Of a DNA stretch of 64,000 nt, positions 39,556 to 49,689 are shown piece after piece. Origin of the DNA: CAVWDU01 sp963840725 (lineage in GTDB: Bacteria > Pseudomonadota > Gammaproteobacteria > Pseudomonadales > Halieaceae); assembly GCA_963840725.1 (NCBI GenBank), contig CAWIZY010000019.1:1-64000 (forward strand). The letters are read 5' to 3'. How positions within the stretch are numbered: position 1 is the first letter of the stretch; each line of letters opens with the position of its first letter. The position numbers and the translations under genes are program-made. Under the pieces are notes generated by a model, which saw only the letters and a list, made by a program, of their open reading frames with translations, was not told the origin of the DNA and searched no databases.

Positions 39556-40433
39556 CGATAGACCACCCTACGACCTGCGTAGCGGAACTGCACCAGCGTC
39601 AGGGCTGCCACCATCAGCAACAGCACAATCGACTGGGCCGAGGCAAAACCGGTGTTCATGCCGATGAAACCATCCCGGTATAGCTTGAAGACCAGCAGAT
39701 CCGTGGCTCGGCCTGGACCTCCCTCCGTGGTGATATGAACCATGCCAAAGACCTGAAAGAAGGCGTACAGCGTGTTCATGATGAATAGAAAGAAGGTGGT
39801 GGGTGAAAGCAGTGGGAAGATGATGCGCCAGAACCGCTTCCAGCTATTGGCGCCGTCGATGGATGCTGCCTCGAGCAGTTCCACCTGCATACTCTGTAGT
39901 CCTGCCAGGAAAAAGATGATGTTATAGCCCAGCATCTTCCAGGTTGCGGCAACGGAGAGGAAGAGGAGGGCGTGGAAACCGTTGGTCAGGTAGCTGAAAC
40001 GCAGGCCGGTCAGCGACTCGATCATGTGGGAGACTACGCCAAAGCTCGGGTCCATCATCAGGCCCCATATCAGGGCAGCGATGGCAGGTGAGAGCGCGTA
40101 CGGCCATATGAGCATCGTCCTGTAGACGGCAAATCCTCGATAGCGCTGGTTTGCGACCACGGCAATAGCCAGGCTGGTACCCAGACCGACGACGACCACG
40201 AAGAACGCGAATTTCAGGCTGACAATCACGGAGTTGAAGTAGGATGGATCCTGAATCAGCCGGACAAAGTTGTCCAGCCCGACGAATATCTGCTTGGTGC
40301 CCAGCATATTGACGCGGAAGAAGCTCAAATAGAGGCTCTGCACGCTCGGGATCACAAAGAAGATCAGGACCACGATCACGCTGGGCGATAGCAGAATGTA
40401 GGGTAATGCCCGATTCGGGAAACGTGTCTGCAT
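39552..40433 (-). CDS. Sugar ABC transporter permease 2 (UgpA type)
   Basis: 293 residues, intact. Landmarks: PYILLSPSVIVVLIFFVIPS, FVGLDNFVRLIQDPSYFNSV, the EAA loop LEAASIDGANSWKRFWRIIF and TTEGGPGRATDLLVFKLYRD. It pairs with the downstream permease. It is 60 bp from the binding-protein stop. No ATPase gene accompanies it. Confidence 0.9.
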   Translation of the reverse strand: MQTRFPNRALPYILLSPSVIVVLIFFVIPSVQSLYLSFFRVNMLGTKQIFVGLDNFVRLIQDPSYFNSVIVSLKFAFFVVVVGLGTSLAIAVVANQRYRGFAVYRTMLIWPYALSPAIAALIWGLMMDPSFGVVSHMIESLTGLRFSYLTNGFHALLFLSVAATWKMLGYNIIFFLAGLQSMQVELLEAASIDGANSWKRFWRIIFPLLSPTTFFLFIMNTLYAFFQVFGMVHITTEGGPGRATDLLVFKLYRDGFIGMNTGFASAQSIVLLLMVAALTLVQFRYAGRRVVYR

Positions 40434-40493
40434 GCTCTACCAGAGGATGATGGGGATCGGCGCGTGCAACGCCGATCCCTATTCTGTAGTTCC

Positions 40494-41858
40494 CTATTGC
40501 ACCAGCGCGCCGTAATCGGCCAGGACCTGGTTGGCCTCGGCAGCTGCGGTGTCCAATGTCTCCTTCGGATCGGCGCCGTTGACGACGATCTCCTCAATCG
40601 CGGTGCCCACGATGTCGCGAATCTGCACGAAGTTGCCCAGAAGCACACCTGTGGCAGCCGGTGTATCGGTGCCGCTCAGGATCTGGTCAAAGGCGGTGGC
40701 GTGGTTCGGCTCTTCTTCGAACCAACCCTCGGCCTGCAACTGTTCGTAGGCGGTGTTGCTCGTGGGGAAGTACCCCGTGCCCTTGTGCCAGACGATGGAG
40801 CGTTCCGGCGTAAAGCTGTACTTGAGGAACTCCCATGCAGCCTGCTGCTGTTCTGGCGTAGCCGTGTCCATGATCCAGAGACAACCGCCGCCGACTACGC
40901 TATTGCCCGCCCCATATTCATCACCCAGCCGAGGCAGGAAGGTTGTGCCCACCTCGAACTCGGCCTTACCCAGGATGCCGGCAAGACTCGAGGTGCTTTG
41001 GAAGAGGAACGGGAACTGGGCGGCCAGGAAAGGATCATTGGCCTTGTACGTTCGTCCGCCATAGACCAGCACACCTTCATCCGCCATGCGCTGCCACTCG
41101 GACAGTACATTGACGCCAAACTCGCTGTTGAAGAGTACTTCATCAGCCATACCGGCGCGGCCATTCTCGTTGTTGGCGAACAACTGATCGTGGGTAGCGA
41201 AACTCTGTTCCAGAATCCACGCAGGCCAGCCCATGGAGAAACCGCCTTCTGCGGCGCCGGCATCCATGATCGCCTGGCTGTATTCCTCTACCTCGGCCCA
41301 ACTGGTGGGCGGGCTATTCGGATCGAGCCCGGCGGCCTCAAACATGTCCTTGTTGTAGTAGAGCATTGCCGTCGAGCTGTTGAAAGGCATGCAGTAGAGC
41401 TCGCCATCCACTGAGTAGTACTTCATGATCGGCTGCACCACTTCCGCCCAGTCCACTTCACCCTGATTGAGGGTATGGACAGGCACAATGGCGCCAGAAT
41501 CGAGCATCGTCTGTGTGCCGACTTCATAGACCTGTACGATGGTGGGCGCCTCGCCTGCCTTGTAGGCGGCCAGGGCCTTGGTCAGCGTCTCGGCGTAGCT
41601 ACCCGTATACTCTGATTCGACGGTGATGTCAGGGTTCGCCTCGTTGAAGCTGTTGACGAGATCGTCGACGACCTCACCGCGGCTGCCACTCATCGCGTTC
41701 CAGAAGGTAATTGTGGTTGCTTCTCCGCCTTCGGCTGGCTCATCCGCCGCCGGCTGCGCGTCATCTGCTGCGGGCGCGACCGGCGCCGCACATGCGGAAA
41801 TCAACATCGCCAGCGCAGCGACTAGTGCCAGGAAGACCAGAATACGTCGGTGCTTCAT
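40494..41858 (-). CDS. Sugar-binding lipoprotein 2 (UgpB type)
   Basis: 454-residue intact solute-binding lipoprotein. The signal and lipobox read VALVAALAMLISACAAP, followed by an Ala/Glu-rich linker. Then come TITFWNAMSGSRGEVVDDLV, NEANPDITVESEYTGSYAET, LYCMPFNSSTAMLYYNKDMF (substrate-cleft strand), GWPAWILEQSF and SVVGGGCLWIMDTATPEQQQ. The order binding protein-permease-permease is the usual CUT1 operon. The GAAAGGAGATACAC before ATG 41858 is a strong ribosome-binding site. Confidence 0.9.
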   Translation of the reverse strand: MKHRRILVFLALVAALAMLISACAAPVAPAADDAQPAADEPAEGGEATTITFWNAMSGSRGEVVDDLVNSFNEANPDITVESEYTGSYAETLTKALAAYKAGEAPTIVQVYEVGTQTMLDSGAIVPVHTLNQGEVDWAEVVQPIMKYYSVDGELYCMPFNSSTAMLYYNKDMFEAAGLDPNSPPTSWAEVEEYSQAIMDAGAAEGGFSMGWPAWILEQSFATHDQLFANNENGRAGMADEVLFNSEFGVNVLSEWQRMADEGVLVYGGRTYKANDPFLAAQFPFLFQSTSSLAGILGKAEFEVGTTFLPRLGDEYGAGNSVVGGGCLWIMDTATPEQQQAAWEFLKYSFTPERSIVWHKGTGYFPTSNTAYEQLQAEGWFEEEPNHATAFDQILSGTDTPAATGVLLGNFVQIRDIVGTAIEEIVVNGADPKETLDTAAAEANQVLADYGALVQ

Positions 41859-42099
41859 GTGTATCTCCTTTCTGAGAAAACATTGGTTACCTACGAACCG
41901 GAAAATCGAACGGCGAGGGCGCGATGTGCTTCGCGGCTCGCCGGAGTACTACCCAGGCAAGATGGGACGCGTGCCGAACCAGCTACACAAGTTCAAGAAA
42001 TCCTCTCACAGGGACGCAGAACGGACGTAGTGCCAAGCTCGAATGAATTGTTTGCAGAAGAGTCACGTCCATTATACAGCGCAGCATCAGGGGTGCAAA

Positions 42100-42535
42100 C
42101 AGCGCGTCGTGACAAACATGACCTACTACGGGTTGCGTTGCACGCGATTGTTATGGCAATCATACAGTGGATTCCCGCCTTCGCGGGGATGACAAGAAAT
42201 ACTCGGCGCGTAGCTCAGGTCTCTGGCCTGAGATGGCTGCAATTCCCGGCCCGGTGTCGTGATCCCAACCAGCGTCATGACAGAGATTCGACCTACGAAT
42301 GACTGCGCTTGTCCCATCCAAATTCGGGATCGAGCGGGCAGTGGATTCCTGCCTACGCAGGAATGACAGAGGGGCGGTTCGGGTCAGTTTGTGTTGTTGA
42401 GGATGGACGAAGTTGTGGATTCCTGCTTCCCCGCCTTCGCGGGGATGACAAGAAATACTCGGCGCGTAGCTCAGGTCTCTGGCCTGAGATGCTCGCGTGG
42501 CCCGGACCTGTGTCGTGATACCAACCAGCGTCACA
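42100..42535. repeat. Dispersed single repeat units related to the 84-bp array
   Basis: Two near-identical blocks occur at 42170-42290 and 42418-42534. Each has a hairpin ATTCC(C/T)GCC..CGCGGGGATGACA-type start, then GAAATACTCGGCGCGTAGCTCAGGTCTCTGGCCTGAGATG and GTGTCGTGATNCCAACCAGCGTCA. The GCGTAGCTCAGGTC...GACCTGAGATG hairpin and the ACCAGCGTCA tail match the leader and unit of the 84-bp arrays, so these are solitary or ancestral units. A third hairpin, ATTCCTGCCTACGCAGGAAT, lies at 42344-42363, and a degenerate core GTCGTGACAAACATGACCTAC at 42106-42128. No gene supported from 41859 to 42530. Confidence 0.75.
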
Positions 42536-43484
42536 GTTCAGTTTTATGTACCAGGCTCGTCATGCGCTTTGCTGTTGCAAACAGTGCCGACCAGTCCTCA
42601 AGCCATGCATTGTATGCCAGGCTATCGAGTCCTATGTGCAGAAAACACGCCTGAAGTCGGGTCGCCTGGTTTTCTGGGGTGTATCCCACGTCTTGCCAGC
42701 GTCGCGCAAGTTCAGTTCGCAAGGTGGCGATGTCGAGTTCGGGATACCACGGCGCCCAGAACTCGAACCACGCCAAATCATAGAGATGATCCCCGTAACA
42801 GGAGCAACCCCAATCAAATATGCCGGCAATGGAGGTGTCGTCTACAAACACATTGCGGTTCATCAGATCGCCGTGGATCAGGCAGCGGGGAGCAGAATCG
42901 GTCACAATCTTGTTTAGCAGCTCGAATCCCCACGTGAATGCAGCATATCCCTCCGCGGAGGATGCAAGCTTTTGCGCGCCAGCCATGCGTTCGTAGACTC
43001 TCAATATCATCGCCTACGGACAACAGGCGCTCTGACCATGAAGAGTATGCTGCGTTCCCATCGCTGTCCCACCCTCCATAGCCCTTCGTAGCGGACAGAT
43101 CAGTGGTCCGCATGGCTTCGAGCGCTGCCGCCAACGAGGGCATAGTCTGTTGCCATTGGGCTGCAGACAGGCTCTCTTACGCGCGATACCATGGACGCGC
43201 GTGGAGATCACATAGTATCCACCGAATGCGCGCCCGATCCTATGCACTTTGGGGATCGGTAGATCCGGCGTGGCGAAGGCGTACGCCTTTTGATCTTTTT
43301 GAAAGTCGTCGACGTGTTGGCCGAATCGTACCACCAGCTCTTGATCACCAAGTAGAAAGCCAAAGCAGCGCGACCAGGCACCCTCGCCGATGTATTCCAC
43401 CGCGGAGGGCGCTTGATCGTAATGCTCGACAAGAAACTTCATTGCCTGCCGGCGCTCAATTGTCAATTCTTGATCTTGCCCCAC
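42531..43484 (-). CDS. APH/choline-kinase-like phosphotransferase, frameshifted
   Basis: About 315 residues, kinase fold. N-lobe: VEYIGEGAWSRCFGFLLGDQ, ELVVRFGQ (Lys replaced by Arg as read) and FGGYYVISTRVHG. After frame changes near 43185 and 43010, the catalytic loop RCLIHGDLMNRNVFVDD and the metal site IAGIFDWGCSCYGDHLYDLA (DFG equivalent D-W-G) are intact. The end is LHIGLDSLAYNAWLEDWSAL. The fold phosphorylates small hydroxyl compounds. Antibiotic resistance cannot be claimed from motifs alone. It lies between repeat regions. Confidence 0.75.
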
Positions 43485-43559
43485 ACGTCACCTTGCGTTC
43501 TCGGTCTATTCTGCCCGTAGCAAAAGTCTCTGGCGTGAGATGCTTGAAAACCGCGGGCC

Positions 43560-44370
43560 CGTTACTGTGAATCGACCGGTGTCACGTTGCAAACGTGACC
43601 TACGAGATCGGGACTGGCGTAAGATGCGTGCGGGCCACGGGCCGTTGCCGTGAATCCGACCGGTGTCACGTTGCAAACGTGACCTACGAGATTGGGACTG
43701 GACTGAGATGCTTACGTGCCACGGCCCGTTACTGTGATTCCGACCAGCGTCACGTTGCAAACGTGACCTACGAGATCGGGGCTGGACTGAGATGCGTGCG
43801 TGCCACGGCCTGTTACTGTGAATCTGACCAGTGTCACGTTGCAAGCGTGACCTACGAGATTGGGACTGGACTGAGATGCTTGCGTGTCACGGGTCGTTAC
43901 TGTGAATTCGACCAGTGTCACGTTGCAAACGTGACCTACGAGATCGGGACTGGACATAAGATGCTTGCGGGCCACGGGCCGTTACTGTGAATCCGACCAG
44001 TGTCACGTTGCAAACGTGACCTACGAGATTGGGACTGGAGTAAGATGCTTGCGGGCCACGGGCCGTTACTGTGAATCCGACCAGTGTCACGTTGCAAACG
44101 TGACCTACGAGATCGGGACTGGACTGAGATGCTTGCGTGCTACGGCCGTTACTGTGAATCCGACCAGTGTCACGTTGCAAACGTGACCTACGAGATCGGG
44201 ACTGGACTGAGATGCTTGCGTGCCACGGCCCGTTTCTGTGATTTCGACCAGTGTCACGTTACAAACGTGACCTACGGGATCGGACTGGACTGAGATGCGT
44301 GCGTGCCATGGCCCGTTACTGTGAATCCGACCAGCGTCACGTTGCAAACGTGACCTACGAGATCGGATGA
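43560..44370. repeat. 84-bp tandem repeat array 2 (ten units)
   Basis: Ten copies of the core GTCACGTTGCAAACGTGAC start at 43581, 43665, 43749, 43833, 43917, 44002, 44086, 44169, 44253 and 44336: spacings of 84, with 83 or 85 three times. The core varies little (GCAAGC at 43833, ACAAAC at 44253). The sequence after it, CTACGAGAT(T/C)GGGACTGGA, and the stretch GAGATGCTTGCGTGCCACGGCCCGTTACTGTGAATCCGACCAGT are also kept. The last unit runs into the aminotransferase stop codon (44355-44357). The unit is the same as in array 1, 5 kb away. Confidence 0.92.
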
Positions 44371-45533
44371 CGAGATCGAACCAGCAGAGAGTCATTTCTG
44401 TCCAACGCAGCGAGCAGGCGTTCGATGTCCTCTAGATTGTTGTAGCCGTGGGGAGAGACGCGGATGTTGCCGTCGCGTGAGGAGACGACGATGTCGGCCT
44501 CGGCGAGCGCGGACACAAGCTGCGCCTCGTCCGTGCTGCGTAAAGCGATCATGGCGCCATGGGCATCGGGAGTCGTGGGCGTCGCCAGCGCATAGCCACG
44601 GGCGACAGCGCCGTCGACGAGCGCCTGGTCGAGAATGGCGATATGCTGCTGGATCGGCTCTATTCCAACCGACTGTAACAGTTGCAGCCCTGCCAACCCA
44701 GCATAGAGGTTTGGCACCGGTGGCGTGCCGGATTCGAAGCGTCTGGCTGTGGGCGACGGACAATTGCCGCGTGCCGTCCATGGCGAAGATGTCGTCCTGC
44801 GAGAACCAGCCCATGCACGTGGGTTGCAGCGTGTCTATCAGTTCACGACGTACATAGAGGAAGGCCAGCCCGGCCGGTCCGAGCAAATACTTGAGCGCGC
44901 CGCCGGTGAGGAAATCTACGCCTAGCTTCATGACGTCGACGGGCATGGTGCCCAGCGTCTGGAAGCTGTCGAGGAGGACCAAGGCCCCGCGCCGTGCGCG
45001 AGATCCACGATGGCGGGCACGTCGAGCATGGCGCCGTTGCGGTAGCAGACATGGGTGATGGAGACGAGGAGCGTGCGCTCGTCGATGGCTTCGGCGAAGC
45101 GATCGAGGGTCAATGTGATTGCCATCGGCGTGTACGTGCTCGACGGTTGCACCGCGGCGTTCCTGTGCGTGCCAGATCTGGCCGACGGTGGGGAACTCGA
45201 AGTCGCTGACCAGACTTTATTCCGCGGTCCACTGAAGTCGAGGGCGCTGGCCACAGTGCTGACGGCGGCGGAGACGGAGGTGGTGACCGCAACCTCGTCG
45301 ACCTGCGCGTTGACGAGGGCGGCGAAGGCGGCGCGTGTCTCCTCCAGCTTGCCGACCCACAGATCCCAGGGAGAGCCGTACCCGTGCCAGTCGGCGATGT
45401 ATTGCGCGTAGGCGGCCTCGACATCGTTGGAGAGCGCGCCCTGCGAGCAACTATTCAGGTATGCCTTGTTCGTGAGGATGGGAAAACGGCTGCGGAAGTT
45501 GGTCAAGTCGAGTGTGCCAGTGGCAATGGTCAT
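44355..45533 (-). CDS. Class V aminotransferase, frameshifted
   Basis: PLP enzyme of the NifS/kynureninase-like class V fold, about 390 residues. MTIATGTLDLTNFRSRFPIL starts the protein at 45533. AYLNSCSQGALSNDVEAAY is the substrate region; after frame changes near 45225 and 44990 come VLLDSFQTLGTMPVDV (cofactor Asp) and LGVDFLTGGALKYLLGPAGL with the Schiff-base Lys. The C-terminal domain follows (ATPTTPDAHGAMIALRSTDE...VVSSRDGNIRVSPHGYNNLE) after a frame change near 44730. Substrate unknown. Its stop codon and last residues (RSRHPIS) lie inside the last 84-bp repeat unit. Confidence 0.75.
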
Positions 45534-45649
45534 GTTTCGCTTCTTTACGCGAACGGAGCGCTTCCGGGGGGAGCGCTCCTTGAAGATGCCTTCGAAATGG
45601 GTAGTGTTGACTGACTCGGAGACGGAATGGGTCTCGCAGCGGTTTCCTA

Positions 45650-45678
45650 TGGATTCCTGCCTTCGCAGGAATGACATG
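45650..45678. repeat. REP-like hairpin
   Basis: ATTCCTGCCTTCGCAGGAATGACA: 9-bp arms ATTCCTGC(C)/(G)GCAGGAAT. The same element as at 42344-42363 and, with CCC/GGG arms, near 42170 and 42430. Confidence 0.75.
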
Positions 45679-45720
45679 TAGTAGCGCCTCCGAACTCAGA
45701 CTCGCACGTCGATAAACAGG

Positions 45721-46778
45721 TCAGCCCGGGGTTTCGATGCCGGAACCGTTCGACGGTGGCTTGATGAACTTCTCCTTGCTGTGCAGGAGACTGCCCAGAT
45801 CCTCACCGGGCAGAACATCGTTGCTTTCGTACAGAAAACATGATGCCGCCGATCATCGTCCACCATATAGAGGGGCGGCGGACTCTGCTTGCAGACGTCC
45901 ATAACATGCGGGCAGCGGCCGGCGAATTTGCAGCCCTGCCGCGATACCTCTGACGTATCATCATCGAGTGAGATGATTTCCTGCTTGCCCCATGGCGAGT
46001 CAGGTCCGGCCAGGGGATAGAATCGATAAGCAACTGTGTGTAGGGGTGCTTCGGGTCCAGGATGATCGTGTCGACATTACCGGCCTCCATCACAGAGCCC
46101 CGGTACAGAACGATGATGTAGTCGCTCACATGATAGGCGGTAGTCAGATCGTGGGTGATGTAGAGAATCGTGATCCCCAGATCCCGATTTAGCTCGTTGA
46201 TGCTCTCCAGGATTGTTGCCCGCAGCGAAGCGTCCACCATGGACACAGGTTCGTCGGCGACGAGCAATCGAGGTTCCATGAGCAAGCGCGCGTGCCACCA
46301 CCATGCGCTGACGCTGACCGCCACTCAATTGGTGTGGGAAGCGGCCCAGCGTCTCTTCAGGCCGCAGACCCGACGGACACCAGCGCCTGCTCCATCATCT
46401 CGCGGCCTTCCTTCTTGTTACTCGGCCAGCTTGTAGTTGGCGATGGGCACCTCCATGATGTGGTCACTTTGTAGAACGGATTGTAGGCCGCAAAAGGATC
46501 CTGGAAAACCGCCTGAACCTCTTTTCGATATTGCTTGCGTCTGCTGCTTGCCAAATTTGTGCAGATCCTGGCCGCGATAGAGCACCTTGCCTGCCGATGG
46601 GGTCCAGAAAGCCCAGAATCATCATGCCCATGGTCGTCTTGCCGCTGCCGCTCTCGCCGGCAATGGACACGATACTGGGCGATGCCGCGTCGATCGAGTA
46701 GGAGATGTCGTCCAGAGCGACGGTGCCGCCCTTGAATTCCTTCGTTACGTTCTGGAGTTCCAGCAGATATTCGCTCAT
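45721..46778 (-). CDS. Peptide ABC transporter ATPase (DppF/OppF type), frameshifted
   Basis: About 350 residues. MSEYLLELQNVTKEFKGGTV, Walker A SIAGESGSGKTTMGMMILGF, Q-loop AVFQDPFAAYNPFYKV, signature LSGGQRQRMVVARAL, Walker B PRLLVADEPVSMVDASLRAT and H-loop ILYITHDLTTAYHVSDYIIV are all visible but spread over several frames (changes near 46610, 46540, 46430, 46260, 45990 and 45840). The C-terminal Cys-rich oligopeptide region (GCKFAGRCPHVMDVC) is present. The stop TGA is at 45721-45723. It hydrolyses ATP for the permeases upstream. Confidence 0.8.
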
Positions 46779-46796
46779 GATGGTACTGTCTCGGTC

Positions 46797-47758
46797 TCAT
46801 ACATAGGTGGCACGCCGCCATGTGAAGGGGTCGATGCTCGAGCAGTTCAGGATAATCCACGTGCAAGGCTCAAACGCCTTGGGACAGCGAGTGTTGAAGA
46901 CGCAGCCCGGCGGCAGGTCGCGCAGAAGCGGCGTGATGCCGGGGATGCCCTTGAACACGCCCTTGTTGCCCAGACTGGGCAGGCTGTCGATCAGCATCTG
47001 CGTATAGGGATGAAGCGGTTCGGTGAAGACGTCCTCGACCGAACCCAGTTCGACCAGACTGCCGGCATACATCACCGCCATGCGGGTCGTAAACTGGGCC
47101 ATCAGCCCCATATCATGGCCGATGAGAATCACGGCGCTGCCCAGCTCATCCTGCAGGCGCCCGATGGTCTGCATCACCTGTCGCTGCGTCACCACATCCA
47201 GGGCGCTGGTCGGCTCATCGGCGATGATCACCTTCGGATGCATGGCGATGCTGGCGGCGATACAGGCCCGCTGTTTCATGCCGCCGCTCAACTCGTGGGG
47301 ATACATGTTGCCCACGCTTGCGGTCCAGATCCACAGCGTCCAGGGCGTCGTCTGCCCGTTCCCGCAGTTCCGCCTTGGAGAGACGCAGATTGTGGTCGAT
47401 CAGGCTGTCGATGAACTGGTCGCGCACACGCATGACCGGATTGAGCGAGTTCATGGCGCCCTGCGGGATCATACTGATCTCGTTGGCGCGCATCAGGCGC
47501 ATCTCTTCTTCGGAGAGGCTCGGTCAGATCGATGTCGCCCAGCCAGATTTCGCCGCCGGCGATCTTCCCCGGCTGGCGTGGATCATGCGCATAAGACCCA
47601 GCGCCATGGTCGATTTGCCGGAGCCGGATTCGCCGACAAGACCCAGTCGCTCCTTGGGTCTGAGATTGAAGCGTTACTTTGTTGTTGGCGTAGACAATGC
47701 CAGCGTCGGTGTAATACTGAATGTCCAGGTCCTTGACCTGCAGTGCGTATTCTGTCAC
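46797..47758 (-). CDS. Peptide ABC transporter ATPase (DppD/OppD type), frameshifted
   Basis: About 320 residues. YALQVKDLDIQYYTDAGIVY at the start; the Walker A zone is scrambled by frame changes near 47670 and 47600. Later parts are clean: MYPHELSGGMKQRACIAASI (signature), KVIIADEPTSALDVVTQRQV (Walker B), SAVILIGHDMGLMAQFTTRM (H-loop) and GCVFNTRCPKAFEPC (C-terminal Cys region). The start overlaps the permease stop by ATGA-type coupling. Confidence 0.8.
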
Positions 47759-48657
47759 CGGGCCTTCCTCACTCTCGGGTTGGCCAGTTCATCCAGGCCG
47801 ATGGAAATCATGAAGAGCATGACGAATATCAGTGCGACAATGACGACGGGCACCAGGATCCACCACCACATATCGCGCACAAAGGCGTTCTGGTTGAATA
47901 CCCAGTAGATGGTAACGCCCAGCGTTGGCTCGCGCAGCGGACCCAGGCCCAGAGCGGCCAAGCCCATGGAGGCGAAGATGGCTGCGGTTACGGCGCCGAC
48001 GAGGGTAGCGCCCAGATAGGGCAGGAGGTTGGGGATCAGTTCGCGGATGATGATGCCCATGTCGCTCATGCCGTTGAGGCGTGCGATACGCACGTATTCG
48101 CGCTCGCGCATACTCAAGACCTGGGCGCGGATCACGCGCGCCGCGCCACGCCAGGAAATCAAGGCGATGATGATGGCCATCGTGTTGACGGTCATCGATC
48201 TGTCACCCAATGACGACGCGATGACGACGAGAATCAACAGGCCCGGAACGGTCAACAACACGTCGACCATCCAGCGAACAACGGCATCATACATACCCCC
48301 ATAGAAGGCCGACGTGAAGCCGAGGAACGTCCCTACCAGTACGCCCATGATGCCGGCAAAGAGACCGATGCGCATTTCCAGCCAGGTACCTTTGACGGCG
48401 ACGGCATATAGGTCGCGTCCCTGACCGTCCGTTCCAAACGGGTACACCGCTGGGTCTTCGCACTCAGGATTGGCGGGGGGACAATAGTTCAGCGTAGGCG
48501 GAACGGCGGCAGGTGCTGCCAGCGGATAGGGATCCTTGTCGGGATCGATGAAGATGTATCCGACGGCCGTGAACACGACCAGAAACAACAAGATAGTGAG
48601 GCCGATGCCCAGCGTCACATTGCGCCGTAAGTATTGGAAGAAGCCACGAAGTCGCAT
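47755..48657 (-). CDS. Peptide ABC transporter permease (DppC/OppC type)
   Basis: 300 residues, intact. First helix LGIGLTILLFLVVFTAVGYI; extracytoplasmic motif YPFGTDGQGRDLYAVAVKGT, typical of the family's FGTDxxGRDxxSR; the EAA-like loop REREYVRIARLNGMSDMGII; and six helices overall. An insert PTLNYCPPANPECEDPAVYP with two Cys after the first helix is longer than usual. Coupled to both neighbours. Confidence 0.9.
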   Translation of the reverse strand: MRLRGFFQYLRRNVTLGIGLTILLFLVVFTAVGYIFIDPDKDPYPLAAPAAVPPTLNYCPPANPECEDPAVYPFGTDGQGRDLYAVAVKGTWLEMRIGLFAGIMGVLVGTFLGFTSAFYGGMYDAVVRWMVDVLLTVPGLLILVVIASSLGDRSMTVNTMAIIIALISWRGAARVIRAQVLSMREREYVRIARLNGMSDMGIIIRELIPNLLPYLGATLVGAVTAAIFASMGLAALGLGPLREPTLGVTIYWVFNQNAFVRDMWWWILVPVVIVALIFVMLFMISIGLDELANPRVRKAR

Positions 48658-48674
48658 AGGTTTGCTCGCTAGGT

Positions 48675-49689
48675 CTAGTCTCGGTCGTAGGAGATTCGGG
48701 GATCAAGCAACGGATAGATCATGTCCATAATGAACATGGCAATCGCAATGGAGATAATGATAATCAAGACGATGCCGTAGATGCGGAAGTAGTCCAGTTG
48801 CCGAATAGCGCCGTAGAGCTGCGTACCCACACCAGGCCACTGGAAGACAAGTTCGACGAGGACGGCGCCGGAGACAAGAAAGGCAAAGGACAATGCCAGC
48901 CCGGTCACCTGGGGCAGAATGGCGTTGCGTACGCCATAGCGATAGAAGAGCCGTCGGTCCTTGAGGCCCTTAGCCTCGCCAAAAGTCATGTAATCTTCGC
49001 CCTGGACGGTGACCATCATGCCACGCATGCCGATCACCCATCCGCCCATGGTGGTCAGGATCAGGGCGATGGCGGGCAGATACCGCATGGCGCAATACAT
49101 CCATGATGAAATCGACGGTGAACGTGGGCATGGTGCCTGACGTATACCCCAGTGCAGGGGGTAACCAGGTGTTCTTAAAGGCGAAGAAATAGACCAGTAT
49201 CAGCCCGATCAGATAGGCGGGGATGGCGCCGAGCACGAGGAACGATGGCAGCACATATCGCACCATCGTGGGCGATTTGGGCCACGCCATTAAGGCGCCA
49301 AGCAACGTCCCCCCCAGGAATGCTATCATGGTCGTGAAGACCAGCAGGCCGATGGTCCACGGCAGGGCTTCCCCGATCATCTCACTGACCGTGCGTGGAT
49401 AGTTGGAGATTGAAACGCCCAGATCACCTCGAAGTACATCACCCATGTAGTTGAGGTACTGTTTCCACAATGGCGCATTCAGACCAAACTTCTCTTCATA
49501 GGCCGCGACCATCTCGTCAAAGCCCTCGTCAATGAATCCGCCGCGTGAAGCCTGTTCGAGCAGCTTCTCACGCAGTGGATTGCGAGGAGTCAGGCGAGGG
49601 ATGAAGAAGATCAGCGTAATCGCTGACCAAATAATGAGCAGCGTCAGCCCAAGCCTGCGCAATACATACATCCAGTTGAACGACCGCAT
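48675..49689 (-). CDS. Peptide ABC transporter permease (DppB/OppB type), frameshifted
   Basis: About 338 residues. MRSFNWMYVLRRLGLTLLII starts at 49689. Then FIPRLTPRNPLREKLLEQAS, the motif LNYMGDVLRGDLGVSISNYP, several helices and, after a frame change near 49100, MRGMMVTVQGEDYMTFGEAK (EAA-like loop) and FQWPGVGTQLYGAIRQLDYF. It pairs with the DppC-type permease 17 bp downstream. Confidence 0.85.

Noticed and set aside
42531..43484. Aminoglycoside resistance gene
   Set aside because: The fold and catalytic loop fit many APH/choline-kinase-like enzymes. Nothing in the sequence points to antibiotics.
43560..44370. CRISPR array
   Set aside because: Repeats are 84 bp with conserved linkers; there are no unique spacers and no cas genes. 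The palindromic core alone is too short and its 65-bp intervals are alike.
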